Source: Desmodesmus armatus (Eukaryota; Chlorophyta; Chlorophyceae; Sphaeropleales; Scenedesmaceae). Taken from it: a stretch of DNA of 64,000 bases. The notes beneath the pieces were generated by a model. It was not told where the DNA came from. It did not search any database and saw nothing but the letters and a program-made list of their open reading frames with translations. The position numbers and the translations under genes were made by a program. Of the stretch, positions 24,901 to 40,341 are shown one piece after another (position 1 is the first letter of the stretch; each line of letters begins with the position of its first letter). The DNA is taken from assembly GCA_007449985.2 (NCBI GenBank), contig VIIQ02000276.1:28909-92908 (forward strand), given 5' to 3'.

Positions 24901-25843
24901 GGTTGGGTGCTGGTGCTGGCAATTGTGGTGGTGGTGGTGATGATGATGGTGGTGGTGGTGGTGGTGTGTTCGTATTGACGGGTGGCAACTGGCAGCTGCC
25001 CAGCGCACCTATGCACGCCACCACACGTGCAGGGGGGTGGGAGTTGGGGGTTGTGCCGCTAGTGGGTTTTGGCCACAACGTGCCTATTTACCTGGCAGAC
25101 GAAGTGACATCCTCGTCAGCTGAATTGCCACTGGGCCGAGAGGGGGGGGGGGCGGAGGCTGGCACAGTGCACAGCTGCCAAGTACACCTGTGCAGGACGC
25201 AGCAGCCGGGCATTTTACTCCAACCCCGGGGGGGGGGGGGTGGCAGGTCTTGTTGGGTGTGGGATTGGTCAGTGCAGGGAGTTGATCGCACCACTGGTAT
25301 GACAGGCCCTGCTGTGTACCTGATGAAAAGACACGATGTCGAACCTGCCTACCTGCTGCCGCTGCTGCCGCTGTTGTCAGGTATTGGTCGGCCGACCCAA
25401 CCTATGCGCGCAAGTTCCCGCTGTTCATCTCGATCGATGGCGACGACCAGCGCACGCTGCTGTTGGCGTCAGCTCTGCACCAGGCAGCAGGCGTGCAGAT
25501 CATCACACGCAGGTGGGTAGGGGGTGGGGGGGGGGGTGTAGGGTAGGGCTGCAGGGTAGGGCAGCAGCTGCAGCAGCAGCAGGGAGGGAGGGGCTCAGGG
25601 CAAGTGGGGGCACTGCTGCTGGTGCGGCCAGGGTACTCTGCTGTTGGCGTCAGCATTGCACCAGGTGGCAGGCTTGCAGATCATCACACGCAGGTAGGTA
25701 GAGCTAGGGCTAGGGCTTGCTCGGTAGGGTTGTGTAGGGTAGGACGTTCGGGTAGAGGGCTGTAGCCTAGGGGTGTACACGTAACGCCGGTGGGTAGGCT
25801 AGGGCTGTAGGGTGATGGGCCAGGCAGACAAGGGGGTCTACCA

Positions 25844-25921
<78 letters not shown>

Positions 25922-28631
25922 GAGGCAAGGCGCTCAGGGCAGGCGGGGACTGCACCAAGCGTCAGGCGTAGAGATCATCACACGCAGGTGGATAGGCTGG
26001 GGCTGTGTGTGAATGCTGTAGGGTAGGGCTGTAGGGTAGGGCAGCAGCAGCAGGGATGGGGTTGCTCAGGGCATGTGGGGAACTGCTGTTGGCGTCGCAC
26101 TGCACCAGGCAGCAGGCGTACCGATCATCACACGCAGGTGGGTAGCGGGGGAGGGGGGGGGGGTAGGGTAGGGCGGCGGCAGCAGCAGCAGCAGCAGCAG
26201 GGAGGGAGGGTGCTCAGGGCATGTGGGGACACTGCTGTTGGTGCGTCCAGCACACGCTGCTGTTGGCGTCAGCACTGCACCAGGCAGCAGGCGTGCAGAT
26301 CATCACACGCAGGTGGGTGGGGGGCGTGTACGTAACTTAATGACGTAAATGGAGATAGGGCCCCTATCGGGTTTGTGCATAATATATTGCAGATGGGTAG
26401 GCTAGGGCTTTACCGGGGGGGGGGGGGGGAGCCAGCAAGCAACGGGGCCCGTCAAGCAGCAGCAGCAGCGGCGGCAGGGAGGGGAGGGGAGGGGAAGCGA
26501 GGGGAGGTGCTGAGGGCAGGTGGCAACATTGCTGTTGAGTCGGTACTGCACCAAGGGCCAGGCGTGTTATTCATCACCCGCAGGTGGGCACGGGGTGTGT
26601 ACCTCACTGAACGTCGTGTAGGATTGCATAGTTATGGTGGCTGGGGAAAGAGAGGGGGGGGGGGCGCTGTCCCTTGCACCCGCATCCCACTGTCCGTACA
26701 GGTGCAGTGTTTGGCCACTGATGTTTTGCTGCTGGCAGCCCCGCCTTTTGCTTTGCCACGCCTCATGCAATTACCTGACGCATTTGCTGCTGCTGCTGCT
26801 GCCTGCAGGCGCGATGACAGCCCGCCCTGCCCTGCAGCAGACTGCCACATCAGCCAGCACTACAAGCTGCTGCTCAAGCTGTTCCTCGATTGCTTCAAAG
26901 CACCGGGCCTCCTATTCCTCGAGGAAGACCTCGCGATATCTCCCGATTTCTTCTCGTATTTCGAGAACACGGTGCCGCTCATGGAAAAGGACCGCACGAT
27001 ATACTGCGTTTCGGCCTGGAACGACCACGGTCAACGCGGGCGGGTGAAGGACAACACCGCGCTGTACCGCACGGACGTCATGCCCGGGCTGGGGTGGTAC
27101 ATAAATTCGAAAATCGGGCTGGAGTTGGCGCCAAAATGGCCGTTGACCAACTGGGACGACTGGATGCGGCTGTCGGGCATCAAGCTGTCGCGATCCTGCA
27201 TCTTTCCGGAGGTGAGCTGCATCACGTGACGTGATGTATGTATGCATAGCATAATAGGCGCAAGAAATTTTTTCACAGAGTACAAGTTATCGGTCCGACC
27301 CCGGGTTGGGCCAAGGCAGGAGGTCGATGCCGCACTGCTGCTGGGGTGTTGGTTGTTTGTGTGGGCCTCTCACAGGCAGCGCCAGGTCAATGCAACACTT
27401 TTGACAGTGCAACACATCTGACAACCAAATGCGCTCTGATTGGTGCTGTCTTGTGCACCTGGGTTGCAATGCTGTTAGGATACACCCTCATGCACAAGGC
27501 ACCTGCTTGTAAATTGTGCACTGATGATGATAACGGTGCTGCATCGCAGGTGTCCCGTGCATACACCTTCGGGCGTGTTGGCACGCACATGGGTGAAGGC
27601 AGTGCCAGCTTGATACAACTCATCTGACAACTCAACACAATTCAGTTCAACGTACGCGCTCTTTGTTACTGAATTGCAGGTGTCCCGCACGTACACTTTT
27701 GGGCGTGTTGGCACACACATGGGTGAGGGCTTTGACAACCACCTTGGTGTGATGCAGCTCAACGAACAACCTGTCAACTGGACCTCCATGGACCTGAGCT
27801 ATTTGCAACAGGAGAACTACCAGCCACTGCTGTACAGCTGGATGGACAAAGCGACGGTAGGGGGGGGGGCATAAGGGGGGTGCTTGATGGGTTTTTTTTG
27901 GGGGGGGGGGGCACATGGGTGAACTCAAAGCTTTATAAGGCTTCAACATCCACCTGGGTGTGATGCAGCTCAATGAGCAGCCTGTGAACTGGACCTCCAT
28001 GGACCTGAGCTTTCTAATACAGGAGAACTACCAGCCACTGCTGTACAGCTGGATGGATAAGGCAACGGTAAGGGGGTTGTGATTGTGGGGACATGCAAGG
28101 GGAGTGTTTTATTGGGGGAAGAGGGGGGGGGGAGGGGGCAGTCCACTGGACGTCCTTGGACCAGAGCTATTTGATACAGGAGAATTACCAGCCACTGCTG
28201 TACAGCTGGATGGACAAGGCAACGGTCAGGGGGGGGGGGGTATGGTAGTGGGGACATGGGAGTGGAGGTTTGTAGTGGGTGTGTGCGTGTGTGGTTTGGG
28301 GGGGGGGGGCAGTCATCTGGACGTCCATGGACCTGAGCTATTTCATACAGGAGACCTACCAGCCACTGCTGTACAGCTGGATGGACAAGGCAGAGGTGGG
28401 CGGGAGTATGCCGGCGGCTGTTGTTTGGGGACATGTGGTGGAGAGTATGGGGTATGGGGCGCCCAGGCGGGAGGGGTGAACTGTGCGTCAAAATCCTGCT
28501 GCAAGAAAGTAGCGGTCATTGTTGTAGAGCTGGATGGACAAGGCAAAGGGTTTGAAGCTATGCAGGTGCGGAGGATTTTGGCAAGTGGGGGTTGCGGCTG
28601 TGTCTGTCAAGCAGCTGTCCCTGCAGTCCTC

Positions 28632-28687
<56 letters not shown>

Positions 28688-29534
28688 CGCAGGTGTTCAA
28701 TGGAACGCTGGATGAGTTGCAGTCATACTGTGCTATTGACCAGCCAGAGGACACGGAGCACCCTGAGGACCTGGTCTACAGGTAAGATGAAAACATGTAG
28801 CGGCCATTATCACATACTTCAACCACTCTCCCCTTGCTGAAAGAAGAGTGAGAAATGGTTACAGGGCGACTCATGCAGCTGCGCTGCCACAACACCCAGC
28901 ATCGGATTGCTCTGCACTCACACACACCCCTCCATCCCCCCCCCCCCCCCCACCACCAGCGCTGGGCCCCAGCCCTTGGCCTTTGGCACGTCAGCAGGAC
29001 TGCTTGTAGCTCTCAATGCATTGTATCACACCAAATAGCTGCTTGAGCCTACACTGTAGCGTAATCAACCATCCGCTCTCTAGAGTGGCCTGTCCAGAGG
29101 AAAATCTACAAATTGAAAAAACTTATAACAGCAGTCAATTTATGACTGCTCGTGTATCACACCACACCACACTACATTACATCACGACAACGTGTGTTGT
29201 CAATATCATATGATGATCCGTCTAGTGTCAGTCAATGTAACTGTGTTTCGTGTGGCTGTATGCGTGCAGGTATCCTGGCAACAAGAAGGGCTACGAAAAC
29301 ACTGCCAAGAACCTCACTTGAACTATGCAACACTTATAGTGTGAAACTGATGTAACTGTCTTTCTGTGTGATTGTGTTTGTAGGTATCCTGGCAACAAGA
29401 AGGGCTACGAAAACACTGCCAAGTACCTCAGGCCCATGATGGGGGACGTGAGGGAGGGCACGCCGCGCGGCAGCTACAAAATGAACCTGGTGGTGCGCTG
29501 CCGAGGGCGGCGCCTGTTCTTGCGAGCATCGTAA
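21932..29534 (+). CDS. GT13 glycosyltransferase, GnTI/MGAT1-like, complete
   Basis: Seven exons: 21932-22448, 24745-24883, 25381-25512, 26809-27211, 27680-27856, 28693-28781, 29384-29534; all phases agree, giving 535 aa. GnTI transfers GlcNAc to Man5GlcNAc2 N-glycans in the Golgi. Residues 22-44 form a signal anchor (VLVAIYVIFAVALAHTAFVA); 60-150 are a heptad-rich stem (LKQQIEELRKQLSD). The catalytic part shows APLVIVGHNRPGYL, ISIDGDDQ, LFLEEDLAISPDF (E301-E302-D303, the metal motif, EDD in animal GnTI), CVSAWND, YRTDVMPGLGW, NWDDWMR (residues 377-383, with the likely catalytic-base Asp), PEVSRTYTFGRVG and MDLSYLQ. The family call is strong; exact activity is inferred, and the LEED variant is also found in POMGNT1. 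The stem is longer than in animal and plant GnTI (about 445 aa). Confidence 0.92.
22395..24370 (+). repeat. About 13 copies of the GT13 exon-1 end filling intron 1
   Basis: The exon-1 end (GARVEDKELHHI, donor at 22449) recurs with donors after 22662, 22894 and 23149, spaced 214-255 bp. It then recurs as a more diverged form (gcatgcaggggcatgtgtgt, then gacaagcagctgca) about nine times at roughly 135-bp spacing: about 23281, 23415, 23550, 23685, 23818, 23949, 24087, 24223 and 24353. Splicing 22448 to 24745 is in phase, so all copies are intronic. The 135-bp family is so regular that it behaves like a minisatellite born from an exon end. Confidence 0.85.
25045..25110 (+). repeat. Decayed copy of GT13 exon 2 end
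   Basis: GVVPLVGFGHNVPIYLADE here mirrors APLVIVGHNRPGYLAKTM of exon 2 (24745-24883) at nucleotide level, with many changes. It sits in intron 2 downstream of the exon and keeps the exon's 3' side. Confidence 0.6.
25630..26585 (+). repeat. Five donor-side copies of GT13 exon 3 in intron 3
   Basis: The exon-3 end (HQAAGVQIITRR with CGCAG|GTGGG) recurs with ends at 25693, 25987, 26137, 26312 and 26583. The copies at 25630 and 26250 also carry CTGCTGTTGGCGTCAGC from further inside the exon. Spacing is 150-300 bp; between copies lie CAG runs (25852-25920 is about 22 CAG) and 'gtagggtagggc' repeats. Confidence 0.85.
27550..28550 (+). repeat. Copies of GT13 exon 5 on both sides of the exon
   Basis: An acceptor-side copy (VSRAYTFGRVGTHMGEG) lies at 27550-27615, upstream of the exon at 27680. 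Donor-side copies (NWTSMDLS, then ENYQPLLYSWMDKAT and GT) end at 28067, 28224 and 28395, with a short trace at 28515-28550. The one ending at 28067 is the longest and starts at about 27941. Confidence 0.85.
29270..29330 (+). repeat. Acceptor-side copy of GT13 exon 7
   Basis: YPGNKKGYENTAK preceded by GTGCAG occurs at 29270 and again in the real exon at 29384. The upstream copy reaches a stop within a few codons. Use of this acceptor would truncate the protein and remove the last ~35 residues of the catalytic domain. Confidence 0.8.
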
Positions 29535-33503
<3,969 letters not shown>

Positions 33504-35837
33504 ATGGGGGCTTGGAAGCAGGCTACAGGCCTGCTGGTGCTTCTGAGCTTGAGCGTTTCATCGGACGCTGCCCGACTCGAGCAGCTGCTGGCAGTTCAAC
33601 CAACATCTGAGCAGCAGACCACAAGGGGCGGAAACAGCCTTCTCACATACTATCTTGATGTTTCAAAGCCCATTCTGCAGCTTGGTGGCCCTGAATCCGG
33701 CCGTGCTGGCAGAACGGGTCTAACCGTCAAATTGGATGAGAGGTCTGTCAGCCCCTTTCTGCCCTTCATCTCTCCAAAGCTTCCGGAATGACCCACGATG
33801 TGGCCAAAACATGGAAAGCTCTCAAGGTGAGTCTCTTTGCGCGCAGAGGCATCGAATGAAAGCAACAGTAGTTAATTTGAACATGGATCACACCTTGCTG
33901 ACTTGTGCCCTCTGCATGGGACCCGTCTGCTGCTTGCTGCCTGTACCCACAGAACCTCGCCGTTATGTTCCAACAAGTGAACAAGATCAACGCCCAGCAG
34001 GTCGGTGCACCTCGGCTCTCGGCCCAAGGGCTGCCCTGGCAGTTATGGGTGCCTCTGACAGCACATCTACCCCTTTGGACTTGAACACCATCATCACCAC
34101 AGCAGAGGAACGAGGCATGCGCAACACGTGGGCAGAAACCAGCCCCGGAAGCATGCTGCTGCTGCCACACGACTCGTCAGTTGGTGCTGTGGCCGACGTC
34201 ATGAACGTTATCCATGACCAGGCAGCAGGCACAATCACTTTGGAACTCGATATCGTGGACAGTCCTCACACAATTTCGGAGTTCGAGCCCCATGCTAAGC
34301 AGTCCTTGGACCAGCACGAGTCACACTACCATTTCATGACTGCTCCTGGCGTCAAAGTGGATGCTGCAAGCTTTGTCAGCACCCTCAAGGACGATGCCTT
34401 GTATGTGGCAGGTGGGTGGGTGTGTAGACAGACATGTGTATTGCCAGGCAGGCAGGCAGACTGCCCAACAGAGGGGTCAGGCAGGCTCATGCTTGCATCT
34501 TGTTACACGCATGTCAGATGTCTAGGACACATGTGGCCCTGCATAAGGAGCTGTAGGATGGGGTTTTGGCCCCACGGCCTCAAGTGAAACCCCAACTCGA
34601 GAATCGGCCATGCTGAATCCATCTGTGTGTATCATCCCTGCAGGTCTCCACATTTTTGTGAAGGGAGACGACGGCGGTGACCCACCACCACCATGCGCTA
34701 ACTGCTGCCGCGTCCCGGTTGCGGAGTGCCAAGAAGGTTTCACCACCTATCAAATCACTGAGTTTCGTGCAGAACCCACCACAGCTGAAATCAACCAGCT
34801 GGTCAGCATCACCGCACAGGTTCAGGGTTGGACAGAAGAAAATGGGTATGTTGTCCTGGTGCTGTTTGGCAATGCCGTCTGGGGTATTTCAAACACAAGG
34901 TCTCCGGGCTACGGTAACAAAACCTCCAGCAAGCGCTTCATTCCTGCAGGAAAGTCCGGGAAAGGTTCCCGGCAAGCGCCCGATGTTATCGAGAGCTTTA
35001 TGGATTCAAATGGTCTGGTTGAGGCACAATTGCAGGTCACTGGCCCTGGTCCCATCACGGTTACCTTGCCCTGGCTGGACACCATCTCAGGAGAGGACGA
35101 AGGCATTGTGACTGATGTGGCGCCTATTGTGATCAATGCAGCCGACACTTCCGTCCCACCCACCAACTGCACTACTCCTCCCACCGTCTCCAAACTCGTG
35201 CTTCTGCCCCACAAGGCCTACAGGCGCGTTCACGATGACATCACCCTTACTGCTATTACGCTTGGCGCTGACCATCAGCCTCTGGCGGGGGTCCAAGTCG
35301 CTTTTGCAGTGGAAGGGGACTGCGAGCCAAAGGCAAACACGGCCACAAGCACCACCAACGCCGCTGGTGAGGCATTTGTGCACATTGTGGCTCAAAAGCC
35401 CGGGGCTATCACCGTCCGCGCAGCTGCCGCCGGCGCTGCTGGTGCTGTGGTGCTGTCAGAGTCGGTCAGTGTGTTTTACTTCCACAACCACCATGATGTG
35501 GAGCACAGGGAGAGGCGCTACTGGGACGGGTGAGTCTACGAGACAACGGCAATGCAGTTCAACAACATTTTTGCCTCAGTATTCAGATTGTATGCAGTTT
35601 GCGCGCGCACTGCCCGTCCATGTTGTTGGCATGTTGCACGTGCGCGAGCCACAAGTATTTATTGCAGCACGGCTACCTGATCACGCTTTCTATTGCAGGT
35701 GGTGGCACACTTGTAGATGTTGCTGACTTACGCATATTGCCACGTTGTTGTGCAGGGATGCCGCTGCTTACGAGAAGGCTGCCACAACCGTTCTGCTGAA
35801 GCAACTGGCCCTCACACCCACTGCTGCACACTCCTAA
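33504..35837 (+). CDS. Secreted protein with bacterial-Ig-like segment
   Basis: The start ATG at 33504 gives a signal peptide (MGAWKQATGLLVLLSLSVSS, cleavage near DA/AR). The 3' part is certain: exon ending 34411, exon 34644-35529 and exon 35756-35837 (stop TAA) splice in phase. The 5' part (33504-34100) needs two or three short introns; one reading joins THDVAKTWKALK (ends 33826) to NLAVMFQQVNKINAQQ (from 33953) in phase. The middle has CANCCRVPVAEC, a Cys cluster, and the C-terminal half has LAGVQVAFAVEGDCEPKAN followed by NAAGEAFVHIVAQKPGAI. The latter resembles the 'G.pv..v.V.f......TdanG.a......pG...v.A' pattern of Big_1/invasin-type Ig domains. Likely exported or cell-wall located; I do not recognise the whole protein. 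No decoy copies were noticed in this gene. Confidence 0.65.
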
Positions 35838-38800
35838 AACTCCCAAGGAAGGTGCATCATCATGGCATGCGGGCGACACGCCTCCGGGCAGGAGATCTTT
35901 AGCTGCTGGGGTTTGGAAAAGCAGCAAAGTTGATGATCGCCTGGTTGTGGCCCAGACGTGGTGACACATGTCCTCCTCACACCAGTGATGTCTTGTACTA
36001 CAAGTACTTGTTACCGCAGTGACTGTGCATGCCTTTGTTTCTAAGAGTGTGTTGCTCAGCCTTGGCTTGGCGGCTCTTGTTACAGAGCATGTATTGAAGG
36101 GTACATTGGTGGACCCTGCTTATTGTCGTGCCATGGTGGCGAGCTCTGAATGGGGTGTTGTGCGCCTGTGCTGGAGCAGTCAGGTAACATGCATGCCTGC
36201 TGGTCTACGTGTTGTAGTGTTGTTTGTTGATGCAGTTGACATAGTAGTAGTTTGCCTACCTGTGTGAGCGCACGGTTGTGGTCCAGATGGGGCCGTGTAG
36301 CTTACTCCAAGCCAGTCTTGGGGACTGAGCTGGTTGTAGCGTCAGACCTGAGTGGGTGCTGTGCCCCTCAGGGGCTAGGCGCAGTTCAGCGTGTTGTAGT
36401 GTTGTGTGTTGACATAGTAGCGTGTTGCTTTAGTGCATGGCTGTGGCCCAGATGGGTCCCTGTCCCCCTGATCATATCAATGTGGTGTACTCAGTAGTCG
36501 TGTTTGATTGTTGATGTGGAGGCCGAGGGTGGCTTCAGGAGACATTGTAGTTTGATTGTCTAGGTTCATGTAGTCATCATGGGCAGTGCTACTTGCATGT
36601 GTTGCCTGTTGTGTGCAGCCAGAGAGGGTGGGGGGCAAAGAGTGCTGACAGAAAGTGACGCCCAGGAGGGTGGGGTGGTGTTGGTGGGGAAGTGGGAACG
36701 AGGAGGGGGCTCCGTCACGGTGACGGCTGGCTGGCTGGCGGCATACTACTGGGACAGAACAGATGCACGTGCTAGTGTGTGATGCTGCCAACGACTGCTA
36801 CTCAGCCTGAGGTCGATTGAGGATGTGGGACAGTGGGGGTATGCAGCTTGTGCATGCTGGGTGGTTGGGTGTTGGGCAAACGCCGCATGGAGGGTGTGAT
36901 GGCGTGTGTGGCTGTTGTAGTGACTTCAGCAGTCACTGCAATGATTGCATGAACTTCATGCCCGTATGATACGGTGTGTGGGTGTCATGAATCCTGGAGA
37001 CATTGTGGGTTGAGCGTTGTGGTCGTCTTTCGTTCAAGTGTTGCGTCTTGCGATGGCGTCAGAAGGGTGGGGTCACGGGGTGCGGTCAAGACCAGGGAGG
37101 GGCCCCTGAGCCTCAGACCGGGTGGGTGGCAATTGGTGACTGACATCATCCTGTTGGGACAGATCTTGGTACAGATCTAAAGCAAATCAACCACAAAGGG
37201 CGGGTGATTTTGATGACAGAGGGTGGGGGGGCTGGCTGGTTTCATTCTGTTGGGACAAAACATATGCATATGCTTGTTTGTGATGCTGCCAGCACAGCGA
37301 CACAAGTTGATTGAGGAGAAGTGCTTGCAAGAAGCGTGTGCATGTCGTTTGGTTGTTGGGGACATGCCATGTGGTGGTTGCGATGACGTGTGTGGCTGTT
37401 GTGCAGTGTGCATGCATGTGGTGTGCCACATGTAGGTAATACTACGGTACGGCCGCACCTTCAGATCTGGTGTGTGAGGTTTGATGTATGGAATGTGTAG
37501 CAGCGATGTGAAAGTAACACAATTATTCAAGTTCAACTGGCTGCCAGCATGGGACATCAAGCGTCGGAGTCACCATGTCGCCGCGATTACACGGCGGTCT
37601 GCTGCTTGGCACAGTGTGTGCTGTGCTGTGACATGAAGTGAGCTGTCGCAGTGGTGGTCTGCTGCTTGGCACAGTGTGTGCTGTGCTGTGACATGAAGGG
37701 AGCTGTCGCAGTGGTGGTCTGCTGCTTGGCACAGTGTGTGCTGTGCTGTGACATGAAGTGAGCTGTCGCAGTGGTGGTCTGCTGCTTGGCACAGTGTGTG
37801 CTGTGCTGTGACATGAAGGGAGCTGTCGCAGTGGTGGTCTGCTGCTTGGCACAGTGTGTGCTGTGCTGTGATGTGAAGGGAGCTGTCACAGTGCTGGTCT
37901 GCTGCTTGGCACAGTGTGTGCTGTGCTGTGACATGAAGTGAGCTGTCGCAGTGGTGGTTGACTGCTTGGCACAGTGTGTGCTGTGCTGTGAAGAGGGCTG
38001 TCACAGTGCTGCATCTGCAGCACATGTCGCCATACTGGTGACAAGTTGATGAATACCATGTTGTGCTGTCAGTAACAGCTTACACAGTAACACAATGATC
38101 ACAAAAGAAAGACGCAAGACTCTAGAGAGACGATTCTAGCCCCACCTGCTGCACAGGCATTGACCACCTACACAACAGAATACATGACGTGTACACGCCT
38201 TTTGATTGGCTCTTAACTACACGGAGCCATGTAGCAGCGGTGTGGCGCGGTGTTCTACACGGCCCGTGTGGGCCCGCTTAGCCAGCGTGGATTACACGAC
38301 GTCTTTTGTAGCGTGGACGCCCGTATATACACCGGTCCATGTAGACCGTGTATTTAGCCTTGTAAACACGGTTACCGGGTTTAGAGACGCCAGCGTGGCA
38401 TTTATGTGGATGTTGTCCCCAGGCAGTGCATACAATTACAATTGCAGTAATTTGCTCAGCTTTTGCTGCTCACAAGGGAGCCAGGGCTCATGGGGGAGCA
38501 GGAAAGACACCAGGCACCTCGAGTACAGCGTCAAAAGCATGAAGAAAAACATCTGACAACTCGTCCTTGCAGCAACAAATTCGTCTACATGTACAGCAAA
38601 GTGACAAAGCAACAACTACAGTTTGCATGGTGGCGCAACCCTAAACTGACCCTAAAACATCATGCCACAAGTTCTGATGTAACTGTGCAGTTTTCTGGTG
38701 TGACGTACGAGGTAAACCATGATGTACACAGCACTTGCAGCCCCACCACTTCCACATCTCTTATCCCATGCAACATCAGCTGCAGCCCAGCTGTCACACA

Positions 38801-39123
38801 AGGCATGCGCATTTGAGTTGCAAACACAACGCCAGCCCCAGCCAAACATATCGACCGATGGACACGATACAAACAAACGGTGCATACCAAAACTCTTCGA
38901 TCTTTGACAAATACGCAAGGGCCTTCAGGTTGGTCAGGCCTACTGCTGATGTTTCGCAGCTTTGCGTCCCCAGCTTCCTGCCTTCTGGCCCAATCTCTAC
39001 CGTATTATAAACCCGTCTTTGTTATGTTCATGCGGTGACGAAGTGCAGGGCAGCATTGATTGATTCAAGCACACCCAGCTGTTCTCATCACCTTCTCCCA
39101 GACAGCCCCAGCAGCAGGCCAGC
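35838..39123. other. Intergenic; repeats, no gene recognised
   Basis: Contains TG-rich repetitive sequence (short similar blocks at 36208-36250 and 36390-36430; 36752-36786 and 37253-37291), a 60-bp minisatellite (listed separately), and a region at 38200-38400 with many CGTGTA/TACACG motifs. Open frames are short. The last ~100 bases are presumably the promoter/5' UTR of the TBC gene. Confidence 0.45.
37594..38000. repeat. 60-bp minisatellite, about 6.8 copies
   Basis: An exact 60-bp period, each unit carrying CTGCTTGGCACAGTGTGTGC and TGACATGAAGTGAGCTGTCG. Units differ by one to four bases; the last is truncated. Sixty is a multiple of three, so open frames run through on the minus strand, but they show no start context or other coding sign. 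Confidence 0.95.
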
Positions 39124-40296
39124 ATGGACGGGCGTTTGAGGGACGTTTACGGACTCCCATGCTGCACCGATTACGAGGAGCTGCTTCAAACCTACACACC
39201 GATCTGGCAGGAGCTGGATGATTGCCAGGCTTGGTCTTGGTCAAAGTTTCTGCACACTGCAGCACAGCAGCTGGGCGTGCCCTTGACAGCAGCAGCGACA
39301 GATTACGAGCAGGAGGGATGTCTCGCGATCGAGGAACGTTCCAGCCACGCTGTGGTGGCGTCTGTGCTGCAGCAGCTGCTGGCTAGGGGGGAGCGGCATG
39401 CACCCGAGGTGGGTGGGGTGGGGTGCGTTGGTTGAAACAGCCGCAGCCTAACTAGCACAGGGGAGCAGCAGCAACGAACAAGCAGCAAGCAAACTAGCAG
39501 CAGAGAGGAGATGATAAACATGTAGCCAGGGGGGGGGGGGGCGGCATGCACCAGAGGTGGGTGGGGTGGGGTGGGTTGATACAGCAGCATCCCAAGCACA
39601 CCAGCAGCAACGAATACGCAGAAAGGATGGAGCAGCAACCAAAGCAGCAGCAAGCAAACTAGCAGCAGCCATAGGTACCAGCAGGCAGGCATGCATAGAT
39701 TTGTGCACCCCAGGTGGGTGCCCTACGCAGGGTGGGGAGTGTTCAAACACCAGCATCCTTGATGAGGCTGGCTGAGCTGTGCCATCCAAAGCAGTAGCAA
39801 GGAATGAGCGGCAGGGATGCAGCAGCAACCACACTAGCCGCAAGCGGCATGCACCAGAGGTGGATGGGGTGGGGTGGGGTGGATTAAAACAGCAGCAATA
39901 AATTGCAGCAAGGACCAGGCAGCACGCAACCAGCAGTAAGCAAACTAGCAGCAGCAAAATTTACGCAGCAAGGGCTGAACAGCAACCAAAGCAGCAGCAA
40001 GCAAACTAGCACCAGGGCTGCCAGTGGCTCCCACCCTGTTTGCCTGCTGCCTGTTTCGCTGGTGTGATCTGCAGCTGTGGTCAGGCTTGGGACACACGTT
40101 CACAACGCTGCTGCTATCGTGTTGAAAATTGCACTGGGTTGGCAGCGACCTCACACACCACTGTCTTGCTGCCGGCCGCCTGTGTGTCTGCCTGCCCTGC
40201 AGCTGTGGTCGGATCTGGTGAAGCATGTGCACAACGGCATACCGGGCTGCCTGCGGGCAGTGGTCTGGCCCCTGCTGCTCCGGCCCTGCAAGGCAG

Positions 40297-40341
<45 letters not shown>
